NCBI RefSeq assembly: GCF_007565055.1
Contig: NC_044553.1
Coordinates: 45,187,420 to 45,251,419 of the forward strand
DNA: 64,000 nucleotides
Direction: 5' to 3'
Origin: Rhinopithecus roxellana
Lineage: Eukaryota > Chordata > Mammalia > Primates > Cercopithecidae
The notes under the pieces are model-generated. The model did no database searches. It saw only the letters and a list, made by a program, of their open reading frames with translations, and was not told where the DNA came from. Positions 1 to 10,555 of this stretch are shown here, piece after piece. How positions within the stretch are numbered: position 1 is the stretch's first letter; the number at the start of each line of letters is the position of its first letter. The translations under genes and the position numbers were made by a program.

Positions 1-346
1 TCGCATCCCTTGTAAGTTGGATTCCAGGTATTTTTTTTGTAGCAATCGTGAAGGGGAGTTCACTCATGACTTAGCTCTCTGTTTGTCTATTATTGGTGTA
101 TAGGAATGCTTATGATTTTTGCACAATGATTTTTGTATCCTGAGACTTTGCTGAAGTTGCTTATCAGCTTAAGGAGATTTTGGGCTGAGATGATGGGGTT
201 TTCTAAATATACAATCATGTCATCTGCAAACAGAGACAATTTGACTTCCTCTCTTTCTATTTGAATACCATTTATTTATTTCTCTTGCCTGATTGACCTG
301 ACCAGAACTTCCAGTACTATGTTGAATAGGAGTGGTGAGAGAGGGC
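1..346 (-). mobile_element. L1 ORF2 fragment, continues past window start
   Basis: The reverse strand matches the L1 reverse-transcriptase region (compare 4725-5100, which shares phrases such as TTTGCTGAAGTTG and GAATAGGAGTGGTGAGAGAGG). It stops abruptly near 346, so the copy is 5' truncated there. Frame is broken. Confidence 0.85.
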
Positions 347-1904
347 CATGACAACAATATGTGGTTTCTCCAACAGCCCCACAAAACATTCATTTCATGA
401 ACACGCATGAATTTTCTTGTTGTTGGCATTCGCTGCTTATGAGGACAAATTTATCCAGGTTATTTCTTATGGTAGAGATTTAAACAATTTTTTTTAGCAT
501 ACAAAAATGTATTTCTGACATCTGACCTCATCAATAAAGAGTTTCAAAGTTAGAGGAGAGATGTGGAACGTTAGTCCTGTATACTGGTGAGTGTGCTTAC
601 CATTGCTACGGACCCTCAGATGTTGTGAAAGGAAGATAGGCCACGAGCACTCTCCCAGCTACATTTAAAAGATGATAGGTCTGTATCACAATAGCAAAAA
701 TGCTCAGATACTGTTGTGAAAATTTGATTACCCAAACTCTGCCAGGAGGCACTGGGGAGTCTGAAAGATGGCCGAGCTGGGGAGACCAGGCTCCACCCAT
801 CACCTTCCTGGCAACTTCCTGAGCAGGGCGCTTCTGGGTGGGCTGCACTAGCAAAGCACACAGACCATTTGCATGTCTTTGTTTTGTTTGCATTTTGCAC
901 TTCACCACTTGCAGCTGCAGCCAAAAGTAGACGTTTATTAAAACATTCTCCAGCCAGGACAGTCCTCCTCCTCAGGTTCCCTTTTCCCACATGACCCACT
1001 TCCCAGGCCAAGGTATTTTTTTCGGGGGAAGCTCAAGGAGGAACTTTGTTTTCGAGACATGGGACTTTCCACTCGGAATCTTCTCCTTTGGTTTTGGAGC
1101 CCCTTCTTCTCATTTATATCTAGTAGCTTATGCCTGTTTGGGCACTCCTATCAACTGTAACCAACCCCCCTTGATTTGCCTTTGTTGGGTAGAGAGAGTT
1201 AAGGGCTTGCCTCTAATTCACATAAACTTGCAGATGGGCATGGGTCTGATGGGAGGGAGTGTGATAAACCACCACATTTATACAGATACACGCTCAGCGT
1301 TTGAGAGCTGAGCATTTTTGTTTCCAAAGACCTCTTTCTAGGGGGAATGAGCCCTGACTCCCATGGAGAGGAGTATTTTTCTTTATTATTTCTATGTCAT
1401 CTCCAACTACTTCTGGACCTATCTACAGATGGGCACCCCATGAAGGGGCCCCTCACATAGCTCTCTCTCTGTTTGGATGAGTTTGTGAAACTCTTCTTAA
1501 AAGGAAATGTAGCTATATTTATCAAGTTATATTTATTTGCCACCCAAAACTAGTATACAATTATAAAAGTTGGAAATTACAATCAGTTTCATCATGATAC
1601 TTTTCATCTTTAGTATATTTTGAATGAAAACATTTTTACACAGGAAGAGTAACTGTTTTTTCTGAAACAAACATCAGGATTCATGTTAAGTCAATAAGGT
1701 AAAGTGATTGAAAGTAGTTCTATTACAGAATATCTGAGATGTGTGTGGTTTCCATGCATATATATATGCTCATAAAACATGTTTGAACCTGCTTATATCC
1801 CAGTTCTGCAAAAAAAAAAAAAAAAAATAGTTCACACTTTTAAAAGTTGCTTATTTTTTTGAATTTTAGAGTTGCTACTTAAAAATTAGTAGAAAGCTAA
1901 ATCT
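347..1904. other. Intergenic DNA without recognised gene
   Basis: No confident repeat or coding exon. An A(18) tract lies at 1810-1827. Short open frames here show no splice context or family similarity. Confidence 0.6.
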
Positions 1905-2720
1905 TCTCTAAAACTTTTGGGCAAACTACTTAAACTCTTTTAGTCTCAGTTTGTTTCTCTGTACCTTGGGAATAATGATGAATCCTGCCTCATCAAGTTT
2001 TAGGTACCAAATGAGATAATATGTGAAAATGCTTTGAAATACAAATGTTAGTTGTTAGTGATGTATTTCCTTGGATCATTGATTGCAAATAAGACAGTCA
2101 CCATGACCAGAACTGATTTTTCCCTCTGCCCTCAAGCAAAATATTCAGGCCATGAGTAAGGCTTTTATTGCAGTTGCACTTCTCCTAAGGAAGTCTGGTG
2201 AGATGTGTGTAAGGAAAGAACTGTTACCGTTTTTACAGAAATGAAGCCTCGTCTGGATGTTTTCACGCCTTGGAAAGCTTGATTTTTACTACTACAGCAT
2301 TAAGACTTGGGAAACGGAATTGGGACTTGGAGTCTAAAGCTTACTAACTGTGTCCCTTGGACAAATCATTGAATCTCTGACCTTAGTTTCCTTAACAGTA
2401 GAATGACATTGGGTTTAGTGTGAACCTTTCCAACTCCAGTATGGGATGGTTTTTGCTGCTCTATGGGAGGAAGGAGGGTAATGATAGTAAAACCTACATT
2501 ACTGAGGCACTAAGTTGTATACTTGTATTGACTCTTCACAACTACTCCCCTTGGCTAGTACTACTATGACTTTCCTTTTAAGGACAAGGAGACTAAAGTA
2601 AAGAGAGGTTAGATGACTTGGGCAAGCTCATGCAGCGATTAAGTGGTGGAGCCATGGTATTCACACCCAGGGTGTCTGAGTTTACAGCTGGAACCTTTAA
2701 CCACACCGCATGTTCAGATA
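1905..2720. repeat. Cluster of three MIR remnants
   Basis: About 1905-2060 (+) and 2285-2420 (+) show the MIR core (CTTGGACAAATCATTGAATC, TCAGTTTGTTTC). About 2515-2715 (-) shows the inverted form (GAGAGGTTAGATGACTTGGG and the tRNA-like end TTTAACCACACCGC). These SINEs predate primates. Boundaries are approximate. Confidence 0.7.
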
Positions 2721-3427
2721 AATTATAATATATTCTTTATCACTTAACTTACCCATTTAAACTAATCTGGGAATACAGTCTTAAGAGAAATTGAAGTTTT
2801 CTGGATAAACCTAACATGATACCTATTTGGTGTGAATCCTTCCAAATCTTTATATAGTTGCAATAACACAAGAACTTCATAAACATATCTCATATGTTTG
2901 CCGCATTTTTTTTTAAGTTTTATTTTTGGTTCAGGAGTACATGTGGTGGCGGTTTGTTCCAGAGGTGTGAATGCATGTCATGGGGGATTGTTGCACAGAT
3001 TATTTCAGCACCCATGTATGAAGCCCAGTACCCAGTAGTTATCGCTTCTGCTCCTCTCCCTCCTCCCATCCTCCACCCTCTAGTGGACCCCAGTGTCTGT
3101 TGTTTCATTCTTTGTGTTCCTAAGTTCTCATCATTTAACTCCCACTTATAAGTGAGAACATTTGGTATTTGATTTTCTGTTCCTGTGTTAGTTTGCTGAG
3201 GATAATAACCTTGAGCTCCATCCATGTTCCCACAAAAGACATGATCTCATTCTTTTTTGTGCTTGTATGGCGTTCCATGGTGTTTCTTTATCTCATCTGT
3301 CCTTGATGGGCATTTCATTCCATGTCTTTGCTATTGTGAATAGCGCCACAATGAACATTCACATGCATGTGTCTTTATGGTAGAATAATTTATATTTTTC
3401 TGAGTATAAACCCAGTAATAGGATGGC

Positions 3428-3523
3428 AGGGTTGAATGGTTTTAACTCTTTGAGGAATTTAACATGTTTTTAACTCTTCGAGCATTTAACTCAGGGTTGA
3501 ATGCTTTTAACTCTTTGAGGAAT
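3428..3523 (+). repeat. 65-bp-spaced tandem duplication within L1
   Basis: A 31-bp segment at 3428-3458 recurs at 3493-3523 with one mismatch. A degenerate third partial copy (TTTTTAACTCTTCGAGCATT) lies between them. Other L1s in this window have a single copy at this point. Confidence 0.85.
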
Positions 3524-5965
3524 CACCACACTGCTTTCCACAATGCTTGAACTAATTTACATTCCCACCAACAGTGTGTAAGTGTTCCTTTCCTCTGCAA
3601 CCTTGCTAGCATCTGTTATTTTTTTGACTTTTTAATAATAGTCATTCTGACTGGTGTGAAATGGTATTTCATTGTGGTATCTCCAGAATAAAGCTGGAGG
3701 CGTCACATTACCTGACTTAAAACTGTAATTGATTTGCATTTCTCTAATGATCAGTGATACTGAGCTTTTTTCCTATGTGTTGGCTGCATGCATGTTTTCC
3801 TTTGAAAAGTGTGCATGCTTTTTGCTTCCTTTTATGAGGATGTTTGCTTTTTACTTGTACATTTGTTTAAGTTCCTTATAGATGCTGGATATTAGACCTT
3901 TGTCAGAGGCATAGTTTGTAAATATTTTCTTCCATTTTGTAGGTTGTCTGTTTACTCTGTTGATAGTTTCTTTTTCTATACAGAAGCTCTTAAATAATTT
4001 TTGTCAATTTTTGCTTTTGTTGTGATTGCTTTTAGTGTCTTTGTCATGAAATCTTTGCTCATTCCTGTGTCCAAGATGGTATTCCCTAGGTTGTTGCCAG
4101 GGTTTTTATAGTTTTGGGTTTTACACTTAAGTCTTTAATCTATCTTGAATTGATTTTTATATATGATATAAGGAAACTTCAATCTTCTGCATACAGCTAG
4201 CCAGTTATCCCAGCACCATTTATTGAATTAGGGAGTCTTTTCCCCATTGCTTGTTTTTGTCAGCTTTGTCGAAGATCAGATGGTTGTAGGTATGTGGCCT
4301 TAGTTTTGGGCTCTCTATTCTGTTCCATTGGTCTGTTTGCTTGTTTCTTTCTTTCTTTTTTTTTTTTTTTTTTTTTTTTAACGAGTGCCATGCTGTTTTG
4401 GTTACTATAGCCCTGTATTATAGTTTTAAGTTGGGTAATGTGATGCCTCCACCTTTGTTCTTTTTGCCTAGCATTGCCTTGGCTATTTGGGCTCTTTTTT
4501 GGTTCCATATGAATTTTAAAATAGCTTTTTCTGGTTCTGTGAAGAATGTCAATGGTAGTTTGATGGGAATAACATTGAATTTGTGGATTGCTTTGGGCAG
4601 TATGGCCATTTTAATAATATTGATTATTCCTATCCATGAGCATGGGATGTTTTCCATTTGTTTGTGTCTTCTCTGATTTCTTTGAGCAATGTTTTTCAGT
4701 TCTTATTGTAGAGATCTTTCACATCCCTGGTTAGCTGTATGCCTAAGTATTTTGTTATTTTTTGTGGCAATTGTGAATGAGATTGCCTTCCTGATTTGGC
4801 TCTTGGCTTGGCTGTTATTGGTGTACAGGAATGTTAGTGATTTTTGTACACTGATTTTGTATCCTGAAACTTTGCTGAAGTTGTTTATCAGCTGAAAGAT
4901 CTTGCTTATCAGCCAAAACTGTTTATCAGCCAAAGGCCAAGACTGTGGGGTCTTCTAGATATAGAATCATGTTGTCTGCAAACAGATAGTTTGATTTCCT
5001 GTCTTCCTGTTAGGATACCCTTTATTTCTTTCTCTTGCCTGCTTGCTCTGGCTAGGACTTCCAATACGATGTTGAATAGGAGTAGATTGAGAGAGGGCAT
5101 CCTGTCTTGTGCCGGTGTTCAAGGGAAATGCTTCCAGGTTTTGCCCATTCAGTATGATAATGGCTGTGAGTTTGACATAGATGGTTCTTAATATTTTGAC
5201 ATATGTTCCTTCAGTGTCTAGTTTATTGAGAGTTTTTAATACGAAGACGTGTTGAATTTTATCAAAAGCCTTTTCTGCATCTGTTGAGATAATCATGTGG
5301 TTTTTGCCTTTAGTTCTGTTTATGTGATGAATTACATTTATTGATTTGCATATGTTAAAACAACCTTGCATCCCAGGGACAAAGCCTACTTGATCATGGT
5401 TGCTTAGCTTTTTGATGTGCTGCTGGATTCGGGTTGTAAGTATTTTGTTGAGGATTTTTATGTAGATGTTCATCAAGGATATTGGCCTGAAGTTTCCTTT
5501 GTTTGTTTGTTTCTGTTGTGTCTTTGCCAGGTTTTGGTATCAGCATGATGCTGGTCTCATATAATGAATTATGGAAGAGTCCCTCCTCCTCAACTTTTTG
5601 GAATAGTTTCAGTAGGAATGACACAAGCTCTTCTTTGTACATCTGGTAGAATTCATTTCTGAATCCATCACGTCCTGGGCTTTTTTTGGTTCGTAGGCTA
5701 TGTGTTACTGATTGAATTTCAAAGCTCATTATTGGTCTGTTCAGGGAACCAATTTCTTCCTGGTTCTCCTTCAGTCTTGGGAGGTCATATGTGTCCAGGA
5801 ATTTGTCCATCTCTTCTAGGTTTTCTAGTTTGTGCACAGAGGTGGTCATAATAGTTTCTGATGGTTATTTTTATTTCTGTGGGATCAGTGGTACCATTTC
5901 CTTCATCATTTCTAATTGTGTTTATTTTGCTCTCTCTTTTCTTCTTTATTAATCTGCTAGCAGTC

Positions 5966-6348
5966 TGTATTCGTCTGTTCTCACACTGTTATAAAGAAAT
6001 ACCTGAGACTGAGTAATTTATTTTAAAAAGAGGTTTCATTGGCTCATGGTTTTGCAGGCTGTACAGGAAGCATTGCTGGGGAGATTCAGGCAACTTACAG
6101 TCATGGCAGATGTTAAAGGGGAAGCAGGCACGTCTTACATGGCCAGAACACGAGGAAGGGAGTGAAGGGGGAGGTGCAATACACTTTTAAACAACCAGAT
6201 ATTGTGAGAACCCTCTCAGTATCATGAAAACAACAAGGGGGAAATCTGCCCCCATGATCCAATAACCTCCCACCAGACCTCTCCTCCAACACTGGGGATT
6301 ATTATTCTATGTGAGATTTGAGCAAGGACATAAATCCAAACTATATCA
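5966..6348 (-). mobile_element. MaLR (MST-type) solo LTR
   Basis: About 383 bp starting TGTATTCGTCTGTTCTCACA and ending CCAAACTATATCA, the reverse of an MST/THE1-like LTR. It cuts the L1 ORF2 region, and L1 sequence resumes after it. A decayed 5-bp duplication (CAGTC/TGGTG, both from an L1 TGGTC) is plausible. No internal retroviral genes remain. Confidence 0.8.
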
Positions 6349-7880
6349 TGGTGTATCTATCTTATTAATTTTTTCAAAGAACTGACTCCCGGATTTATTG
6401 GTCACTTGATTTTTTTTTTTTTTTTTTTCCATCTTGATTTCCTTTAATTCAGCTCTGGTTTTGGTTATTTCTTGTCTTCTGCTAGCTTTGGAATTGATTG
6501 CTCTTGCTTCTCAAATTCTTTCAGTTGTAATGTTAAGTTGTTAATCTGGGATCTTTCTAACTTTTTGATGTGGGCATTTAGTGTGATGAATTTCCCTTTT
6601 AACACTGACTTAGTAGTTTCCCAAAGATTCTGATATGTTGTATCTTTGTTCTCATTAGTTTCAAAGAACTTCTAGATTTCTGCCTGAATTTCATTATTTA
6701 TCTAAAAGTCATTCAAGAACATGTTGTTTAATTTCCATGTAATTACATGATTTTGAGTGATTTTCTAAATCTTGACTTCTATTTTCTATTGCACCATGGT
6801 CCAGGAGTGTGTTTGGTATAATTTCAGGTTTTTTGCATTTGCTGAGAGTTGTTTCATGTCCAACTATGTGGTCAATTTTAGAGTATGTGCCATGTGGCAA
6901 TGAGAAGAATGTATACTCTGTTGTTGTGGGGTAGAGAGTTCTGTAGATGTCTATCAGATCCATTTGGTCCAATGTTGAGTTCAGGTATTGAATATCTTTG
7001 TCAGTTTTATGCCTTGATGATCTGTCTAATGATCTCCTGAATGACCTGTCACTTATCTGTCAGAGGAATACTGAAGTCTCCCACTATTATTTTGTGAAAG
7101 TCTGTGTCTCTTTGTAGGTCTCTAAGAACTTGCTTTATAAATCTGGGTGTTCCTGTCTTAGGTGAATGTATATTTAGGATAGTTGGGTCATCTTGTTGAA
7201 TCTTTACTATTATGTAATGTCCTTCTTTGTCGTTTTTGATCTTTTTGGTTTAAAGTCAGTTTTGTCTGCAATTGGGATTGCAACCAGGGCTTTTCATGTT
7301 TTCCATTTCCTTAGTAGATTTTCTTCCATCCTTTATTTTGAGCCTTTGGATGTCATTACATGTAAGATGAATTTCTTGAAGACAGCATACCATTGGGTGC
7401 TGCTTTTTTATCCAGTTTGCCACTCTGTGCCTTTTAGGTGGGGTATTTAGTCTGTTTATATTCAAGGTTAATATTAGTATGTGTGGGTTCGGCCCTGTCA
7501 TTGTGTTGTTAGTTGGTATTCTGCTGGCTTTTTTGTGTAGTCGCTTTATAGTGTCACTGGTCTGTGTACTTAAGTTTAAGTGTGTTTTTGTATTAGCTGG
7601 CAGTAGTCTTTCCTTTCTATGCTTTGTACTCCTTTCAGTATCTTTTGTAAGTTAGGTCTGGTGGTAATAAACTCCCTCAACATTTACTTATCTGAAAAGA
7701 TCTTATTTCTCCTTTGCTTAGGAAGCTTAGTTTGGCTGGATATGAAATTCTTGGGTGAAGATTGTTTTTCTTTAAGAATGTTGAATATAGGCCCCTTATC
7801 TCTTCTGCCTTGTAGAATTTCTGCTTAGATGTCTGCTGTTAGCCTGATACGGTTCCCTTTGTAGGTGACCTGCCGTTTCT

Positions 7881-8176
7881 TTTTTTTTTTTTTTTTTTTG
7901 AGACGGAGTCTCGCTCTGTCGCCCAGGCTGGAGTGCAGTGGCCGGATCTCAGCTCACTGCAAGCTCCGCCTCCCGGGTTTACGCCATTCTCCTGTCTCAG
8001 CCTCCCGAGTAGCTGGGACTACAGGCGCCCGCCACCTTGCCCGGCTAGATTTTTGTATTTTTTGGTAGAGACGGGGTTTCACCGTGTTAGCCAGGATGGT
8101 CTCGATCTCCTGACCTCATGATCCGCCCGTCTCGGCCTCCCAAAGTGCTGGGATTACAGGCTTGAGCCACCGCGCC
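7881..8176 (-). mobile_element. AluYR (Old World monkey Alu)
   Basis: Full-length Alu in reverse orientation with a perfect 11-bp target duplication CTGCCGTTTCT (7870-7880 and 8177-8187). Lineage markers are AGTGGCCGGATCTCAGCTCA, CGGGTTTACGCC and CAGGCTTGAGCC. It lies inside the L1. Confidence 0.92.
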
Positions 8177-9593
8177 CTGCCGTTTCTCTCTAGCTGCCTT
8201 TTACATTCTTTCTTTTTGACTTTGGAAAATCTGATGATTATGTGTCTTAGGGATGATCTTGTGTAGAATCTTGCAGGGGTTCTCTGTATTTCCTGAATTT
8301 GATTGTTGGCTTCTCTCACAAGGTTAGGGAAGTTTTCATGAACAATATTCTGAAATGTGTTTTCTGAATTGTTTGCTTTCTCCCCATCTCTTTCAGTAAT
8401 GCCAATGATTTATAGATTTGACCTCTTTACATAATCCCATACTTCTCATAGATTTTGTTCATTTTTTATCCTTTTTTTTTAGTTTTGTCCGAATGTCTTA
8501 TTTCAGAGAGCCAGTCTTCAAGCTCTGAGATTGTTTCTTCAGCTTGGTTTGTTCTGTTGTTAATACTTGTGACTGCATTGTGAATTATTATATTGTGTTA
8601 TTCAGCTCTGTCAGATCTGTTAGGTTCTTTTTTATACCGGCTATTTCATCTTTCAGCTCCTATATTGTTTTATTGTGGTTCTTAGTTTCCTTGGGTTGGT
8701 GGCCTGCCCTTCCCTCTGGGGGCTCCATCCTAGGAAGGTATGAACATGTTCCTGCCCTGAACATACCCATAGGAGGTGGCTGGAGATCTGGTTGGAAGGT
8801 CTTGTCCCATGAGGAGGAATGGTATTGGGGACCTGCTTATAAAAGCAGTCTGGCCATGTTTTCATAGAGCAGCTGTGTTATGCTGGTAGCCTGCTTCTGC
8901 CCTCAGTTGGCTTGGATTCTCCAAAGCCTGAAGGCTAGATGGCTAAGTTGCCCAAACAGCAAAGGTAGCAGCCCATCTCTCCCCGTGAGAGCTCTGTCTC
9001 AGGGAGGTACAAAATGGCAGGCTAGAATTCCAAGGCAGTGGGTCTTACCCTGTGAGGTGCTGTGGAAGTGAGACTTGTAGACTCTTGCTGCTCAGCCCCT
9101 TTCCTAGGGATATGTGCCGGGGTCTAACCTCCCACTTTGCCAGAGATGCAGCTAGCTACTTTTGCTGGGAAGCCTGGAAAGCTCAGGTATCTAAGGCTCC
9201 TGGGTCTCTGTGCATGCCTGGGTGGATGCTCTCCCAGGACTCCACATAGCTCTGTGTGTCAGACTGAAGGCCGTGGGGGAGTGGGTTCACCAGGGAGATC
9301 TGACCTGAGGGTTGCAAAGATCCATGGGAAAATCAAGGGTTCCCGGGGTCACACATTAACTTACTGCTTCCCTGGGCTGGGAAAATCCCCCTGGCTCTGT
9401 GTTGCTGCTGGGTGGGCCGTCATCCTGCCTTGCTTTTGTCCATTCTCCATGGGTCAGGTTTTTTCCTTGATTAGTCTCAATGTTTGCACCTGGATGTTTC
9501 AGTTGAAGGTGCTGTACTTACTTTCCCCTTTTGTTCCTCTTCCTGAGAGCTGTGCACACTAGTCAGCCATGTTGGCCATCCCCCTTTCTATGC

Positions 9594-9596
9594 TTT

Positions 9597-9628
<32 letters not shown>

Positions 9629-9909
9629 GAGACGGAGTCTCACTCTGTCACCCAGGCTGGAGTGCAGTAGTGCAATCTCGGCTCACTGTAAGCTCCACCT
9701 CCCGGATTCACGGCATTCTTCTGCCTCAGCCTCCTGAGTAGCTGGGACTACAGGTGCCCGCCACCATGCCTGGCTAATTTTTTGTATTTTCAGTAGAGAC
9801 GGGGTTTCACTGTGTTAGCCAGGATGGTCTTGATCTCCTGACCTCATGATCCACCCGTCTCGGCCTCCCAACGTGCTGGGATTACAGGCATGAGCCACCA
9901 CGCCCAGCC
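9594..9909 (-). mobile_element. AluY with (TTTTG)n tail
   Basis: Reverse-oriented Alu with TSD TTCTATGC at 9586-9593 and 9910-9917. The A tail has become a TTTTG pentamer array (about 9600-9627). It inserted right at the 5' end of the L1. Confidence 0.88.
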
Positions 9910-9934
9910 TTCTATGCATTTTTAACCTACGTGG

Positions 9935-10335
9935 TATCATGCTTTATATATTTTTCTGCAACAGGCCTTATTCACTTAACAGTTACGTTTGAAACTAATC
10001 ATTCTCCCTCTTCCTGGTACATGGAAAAGAGTCAATAAATGTAGTTTATTCTATGGTAGAGCTTTATGAAAGTATATTTTAAAAGTATTAGTGGCATCTC
10101 ACGATTGTGAATCTGCACTGCTGTGATTACTAGCCAGGATAAGAAACTTTTACCATGTTAACTGGCTGTTTATATTCATTTTTCTTTGAATTGCCTTTTC
10201 ATATTCTTTGCCCAGTTTTCTTTTGGCTTGTCTTTTTCTTCTTCATTCCTAGAAGATCTTTATACACTCTGGATCTTGATAATTTGTTAATGCATTGCAA
10301 ATATTTTCTCATATCTGTTGTGTGCATACTTTTAA
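9935..10335 (-). repeat. Old L1 (L1M) fragment
   Basis: Phrases such as TTTGCCCAGTTTTC, TAGAAGATCTTTATACACTC and GCAAATATTTTCTC match the reverse of an ancient L1 3' region. A possible L2/MIR remnant follows at 10335-10555 (GGCAGAGCCAGAATCTGAAG), less certain. Confidence 0.6.
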
Positions 10336-10555
10336 AAATACCACTTATGAACTGAATACCATGTTCTAGGTGTCGGAATACATTGTCAACATAGCACATA
10401 TTACTCTCCCTCTCAGTTTTATAGCAGACGAAAATGAGTTGCAAAAAATAAGCACCTTACCCCAAGTCCCACATAAATGGCAGAGCCAGAATCTGAAGAC
10501 TGTCTGTCTGACTTCAGATCCAGTCTTACTATCACTCCTGACCTTTGTCTAGTCT

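Larger units (their letters stand above)
2906..9585 (-). mobile_element. Near full-length primate L1, minus strand, interrupted
   Basis: The element reads from its 3' UTR and poly(A) (T tract at 2906-2914) through ORF2, ORF1 and the 5' UTR, whose start (minus strand GGGGGATGGCCAACATGGCT) lies at about 9585. It is split by a MaLR LTR (5966-6348) and an Alu (7881-8176). Both ORFs are full of stops and frameshifts, so it cannot move. Internal oddities are a 65-bp tandem duplication (3428-3523), an inverted ORF2 fragment (3683-3728), a T-rich expansion (4348-4380) and TTTATCAGC triplication (about 4886-4935). It looks like a PB/MA-age L1; subfamily unresolved. Confidence 0.85.

Noticed and set aside
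1061..1070. Exact GGGACTTTCC, an NF-kB-type site
   Set aside because: A single 10-mer match in intergenic DNA. A chance hit of this kind is not rare enough in 64 kb and has no supporting context.
4967..5849. Open frames resembling reverse transcriptase on the minus strand
   Set aside because: Broken L1 ORF2 pieces inside the 2.9-9.6 kb element. Stops and frameshifts exclude a working protein.
7865..8121. Alu-derived open frames (also at 9531-9737, 15261-15629, 63632-63930)
   Set aside because: These are the familiar translations of antisense Alu (LSPRLECSG...), with no gene structure.
8653..9562. Open frames at 8.6-9.5 kb as exons of an unknown gene
   Set aside because: The interval is the L1 5' UTR and ORF1 start in reverse, continuous with the element on both sides of the AluYR.
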